Shown piece by piece: positions 61,595 through 64,000 of a DNA stretch of 64,000 nucleotides. Location: assembly GCA_945897365.1 (NCBI GenBank), contig CAMDFD010000009.1, positions 62,001-126,000 on the forward strand, given 5' to 3'. Within the stretch, counting starts at the first letter, position 1, and every line of letters starts with the position of its first letter. Made by a program: the position numbers and the translations under genes. Source of the DNA: Bordetella parapertussis. GTDB lineage: Bacteria > Pseudomonadota > Gammaproteobacteria > Burkholderiales > Burkholderiaceae_B. The notes under the pieces were generated by a model. It had not been told where the DNA came from. It did not search any database and saw only the letters and a list, made by a program, of their open reading frames with translations.

Positions 61595-62224
61595 ATGACC
61601 GAAGCTTCTCAGTCTGACCTCAGCGATTTAAAGCGCCCAGCCTTTGTCTTAGATGCCTGCATCATGATGTCAGGCTTGTTGCGCCCTCTTTTGCTCAACC
61701 TCGCACGTGCCGGACTGTTTGATCCGCTTTGGACTGACAAGATTGGCCAAGAATGGCAGCGTAATGCAGTCCGCCTTTGGCCCATTGATCCCGATCTGTT
61801 AAAGGGCGAATGGCAACGCATGCAAGCGCAATTTCCCGCTGCCGATATGGGCGATGTCACACTGCACGAGACCACACTCAAGCATACAGATCGCAAAGAC
61901 AAACATGTCGCGGCTGCGGGTATTGCTGCCGTGCTGGGCGCGCATGTTGGTTCCGTTAGTGTATTGACTTGGAATATCAAAGACTTCAGTCGCTCTGAGC
62001 TCAGACGCCAACAGCTGGGACTGATTGATCCCGATCGTTTGCTTTCTCAATGGTGGCCCACGCATCGACGACAACTCTCTGAGACTCTCGACCTCACGGT
62101 TGCCGAGCTGGTCTCAAGCGGTAGGAGGCAGCCAGAACCCATGCTTGGCATGTTGCGTCGGGATCGATTGTTTCGTTTGGCGGGCCTCTACGAACTGGCG
62201 CAAAAAAACCCTGCCGGCTTGTGA
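61595..62224 (+). CDS. PIN-domain protein
   Basis: 209 residues. A PIN-like RNase fold is suggested by FVLDACIMMSG (first acidic residue D20), HTDRKDKHVAAAGIAA, and VLTWNIKDF (last acidic residues). The C-terminal third is extra. It begins 12 bases after the E1 stop on the same strand. No antitoxin gene is adjacent, so a toxin role is not supported. Confidence 0.7.
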   Translation: MTEASQSDLSDLKRPAFVLDACIMMSGLLRPLLLNLARAGLFDPLWTDKIGQEWQRNAVRLWPIDPDLLKGEWQRMQAQFPAADMGDVTLHETTLKHTDRKDKHVAAAGIAAVLGAHVGSVSVLTWNIKDFSRSELRRQQLGLIDPDRLLSQWWPTHRRQLSETLDLTVAELVSSGRRQPEPMLGMLRRDRLFRLAGLYELAQKNPAGL

Positions 62225-62238
62225 CCTGACAGGGTTTT
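62205..62238. terminator. Bidirectional terminator between PIN gene and pnp
   Basis: AAAACCCTG (62205-62213) pairs with CAGGGTTTT (62230-62238) around a 16-base loop. The A-run on the left continues for three more bases, so on the minus strand a U-run of seven follows; it can end both converging genes. Confidence 0.75.
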
Positions 62239-62256
62239 AGCGGTGACCGTCAGTGC

Positions 62257-64000
62257 TTACTGAGCGGGCGCCTCCGGAGCGGCGGCGGGGGCGGCGGCGT
62301 CAGTGGCGGGAGCACCACCCTGTTGCTCAATGCCACCAATGGCTTTGACCGACAAACGCAGACGACCTTTGTCATCAGCCTCAATGACCTTGACGCGCAA
62401 GGCCTGACCGACCTTGAGTACGTCATTGATATTGGCAATGCGGTAATTTGCGATCTCGGAGATGTGCAACAAACCATCACGTCCTGGCAAGACCTGAACA
62501 ATCGCACCAAAATCGAGCAGACGCAAAACGCTACCATCGTATTCCTGACCAACTTCGACATCCGCTGTCAGTTCAGTAATACGGCGCTGGGCGTCGTGCG
62601 CGCGATCAAGATCAGCACTCGAAATCACAATCGTACCGTCATCAGAGATATCGATCTGGCAACCCGTTTCTTCGGTCAACGCACGAATCGTTGCGCCGCC
62701 CTTACCGATCACATCACGAATCTTTTCAGGATTGATCTTCATGCTCAGCATGCGCGGTGCGAACGCTGAAAGCTCGCCACGCGAATTTTGAATGGCTTCG
62801 CGCATTTTGGTCAAAATATGCAAGCGACCATCGCGGGCCTGCGCCAACGCAACTTGCATGATTTCTTTGGTGATGCCTTGGATTTTGATGTCCATCTGCA
62901 AAGCAGTGATACCATTTTCGGTACCCGCCACTTTGAAGTCCATATCACCGAGGTGGTCTTCGTCACCCAGGATATCGGTCAGGACAGCGAACTTGCCTTC
63001 GTTGAGGATCAAGCCCATCGCAACACCCGCCACGTGATCCTTGAGCGGCACGCCTGCGTCCATCATGGCCAGCGAACCACCACATACGGACGCCATCGAA
63101 GACGAACCGTTTGACTCGGTGATTTCAGAGACCAAGCGAATGGTGTACTGAAAGTCTTGGGCGTCAGGCAACAATGGCACGAGAGAGCGCTTGGCCAAAC
63201 GACCATGGCCGATTTCGCGACGCTTGGGCGTACCTACGCGACCCGTTTCACCCGTTGCGAAAGGAGGCATGTTGTAGTGCATCAAGAAACGATCACGGTA
63301 CTCACCCATGAGCGCATCGATGATTTGCTCATTTTGCTTGGTACCGAGTGTTGCGATGACCAACGCCTGTGTTTCACCACGCGTAAACAATGCACTGCCG
63401 TGAACGCGAGGCAACACACCCAAACGAATTTCGATTGGACGCACAGTGCGTGTATCACGGCCGTCAATACGTGGCTCACCGCTCAGAATCTGGCTGCGAA
63501 CGATTTTGGCTTCGAGGTCAAACAAGATGTTGTCGACCGTTACGCCATCGGGTGCAGAAACACCTTGGGCCGTAGCGGCCTCGCTGAGCTTGGCATGAAC
63601 ATTTGAATACACCTGACGCAATTGCGTCGTGCGCTCTTGCTTTTGGCGTGTCTGGTAGGCGGCATAGAGTGCATCCTGAGCACTAGCCGTCACCGAAGCG
63701 ATGAGTGCTTCATTTTTGGCGGCAGGCTGCCAGTCCCACTCGGGCTTGCCGGCTTCGCGCACGAGGTCATTGATCGCGCCAATGACCGCTTGCATGGCAT
63801 TGTGTCCAAACACAATACCGCCGAGCATGACTTCCTCGGACAGTTGTTGCGCCTCGGACTCAACCATCAAGACAGCGGCTTCTGTGCCAGCAACGATGAG
63901 ATCCATCTGCGAGGTCTTGAGCTGCGTTGCTGTTGGGTTGACTAAATACTGGCCGTCGATATAGCCGACGCGAGCGGCTCCAATTGGGCCGTTAAACGGT
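62257..64000 (-). CDS. pnp: Polyribonucleotide nucleotidyltransferase (PNPase), 5' truncated
   Basis: The frame is open to the window end, so the start and most of the first RNase PH domain are missing. What is seen: the end of the first PH domain (GPIGAARVGYIDGQY), the helical linker, the second catalytic PH domain with HGSALFTRGETQAL, the KH domain (IGKGGATIRALTEETG), the S1 domain (YDGSVLRLLDFGAIV then GLLHISEIA), and an Ala/Pro-rich tail of about 25 residues. PNPase degrades RNA from the 3' end within the degradosome. rpsO would be expected upstream. Confidence 0.96.
   Translation of the reverse strand, partial: PFNGPIGAARVGYIDGQYLVNPTATQLKTSQMDLIVAGTEAAVLMVESEAQQLSEEVMLGGIVFGHNAMQAVIGAINDLVREAGKPEWDWQPAAKNEALIASVTASAQDALYAAYQTRQKQERTTQLRQVYSNVHAKLSEAATAQGVSAPDGVTVDNILFDLEAKIVRSQILSGEPRIDGRDTRTVRPIEIRLGVLPRVHGSALFTRGETQALVIATLGTKQNEQIIDALMGEYRDRFLMHYNMPPFATGETGRVGTPKRREIGHGRLAKRSLVPLLPDAQDFQYTIRLVSEITESNGSSSMASVCGGSLAMMDAGVPLKDHVAGVAMGLILNEGKFAVLTDILGDEDHLGDMDFKVAGTENGITALQMDIKIQGITKEIMQVALAQARDGRLHILTKMREAIQNSRGELSAFAPRMLSMKINPEKIRDVIGKGGATIRALTEETGCQIDISDDGTIVISSADLDRAHDAQRRITELTADVEVGQEYDGSVLRLLDFGAIVQVLPGRDGLLHISEIANYRIANINDVLKVGQALRVKVIEADDKGRLRLSVKAIGGIEQQGGAPATDAAAPAAAPEAPAQ

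Overview
The window is chromosomal DNA of a betaproteobacterium, most likely order Burkholderiales and close to Alcaligenaceae. The reasons are the order tpiA-secG-tRNA-Leu followed by a 14-gene nuo operon ending in a DUF2818 gene, a general porin of the Burkholderiales type, two Bug-type (tripartite tricarboxylate) binding proteins, and the overall protein similarity. Assignment is from memory of gene order and protein families; no search was run.

Layout. 1-6.3 kb: the end of an EnvZ-like sensor kinase, ispDF (isoprenoid precursors), mfd (transcription-coupled repair) and serB. 6.3-21.3 kb: the complete complex I operon nuoA-N plus DUF2818, on the minus strand. 21.4-25.0 kb: porin, universal stress protein, tRNA-Leu(GAG), secG and tpiA, also minus. 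25.2-27.6 kb: a Bug-type binding protein and an amidase. 27.75 kb: tRNA-Ser(UGA).

From the 3' end of tRNA-Ser to about 35.53 kb lies a 7.7 kb integrative element. A 14-bp copy of the tRNA end forms the distal att site. A P4-type integrase gene (frameshifted as read), an AlpA-like regulator, a MobV-type relaxase, a terminase-small-subunit-like gene and a probable structured small RNA make up its backbone. Its left half carries an array of five very short genes whose products look like lasso-peptide precursors: a YxxP leader motif, Thr at -2, a Gly or Ala candidate first core residue, and Glu at core position 8 or 9. It also carries a divergent double-glycine-leader peptide gene and the remains of a duplicated, decayed cassette. 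No lasso maturation gene (cyclase, protease or transporter) is visible in the window, so the precursors are orphans here. This is the most interesting part of the window.

Right of the element: a MntA/HepT toxin-antitoxin pair abutting the att site, a DUF2252 protein, a molybdenum-cofactor cluster (moaA-moeA-moaD-moaE-mobA-moaC), a decayed FMN oxidoreductase pseudogene, a sulfatase/Bug-receptor operon with a divergent LysR regulator, a Fic protein, tRNA-Leu(UAA), a Rap1a-like/DUF3300 pair, a beta-lactamase-fold hydrolase next to a complete dipeptide-type ABC transporter, a two-subunit ThDP decarboxylase, an Lrp regulator divergent from a stand-alone 2-oxoacid dehydrogenase E1, a PIN-domain protein, and most of pnp, cut by the window end.
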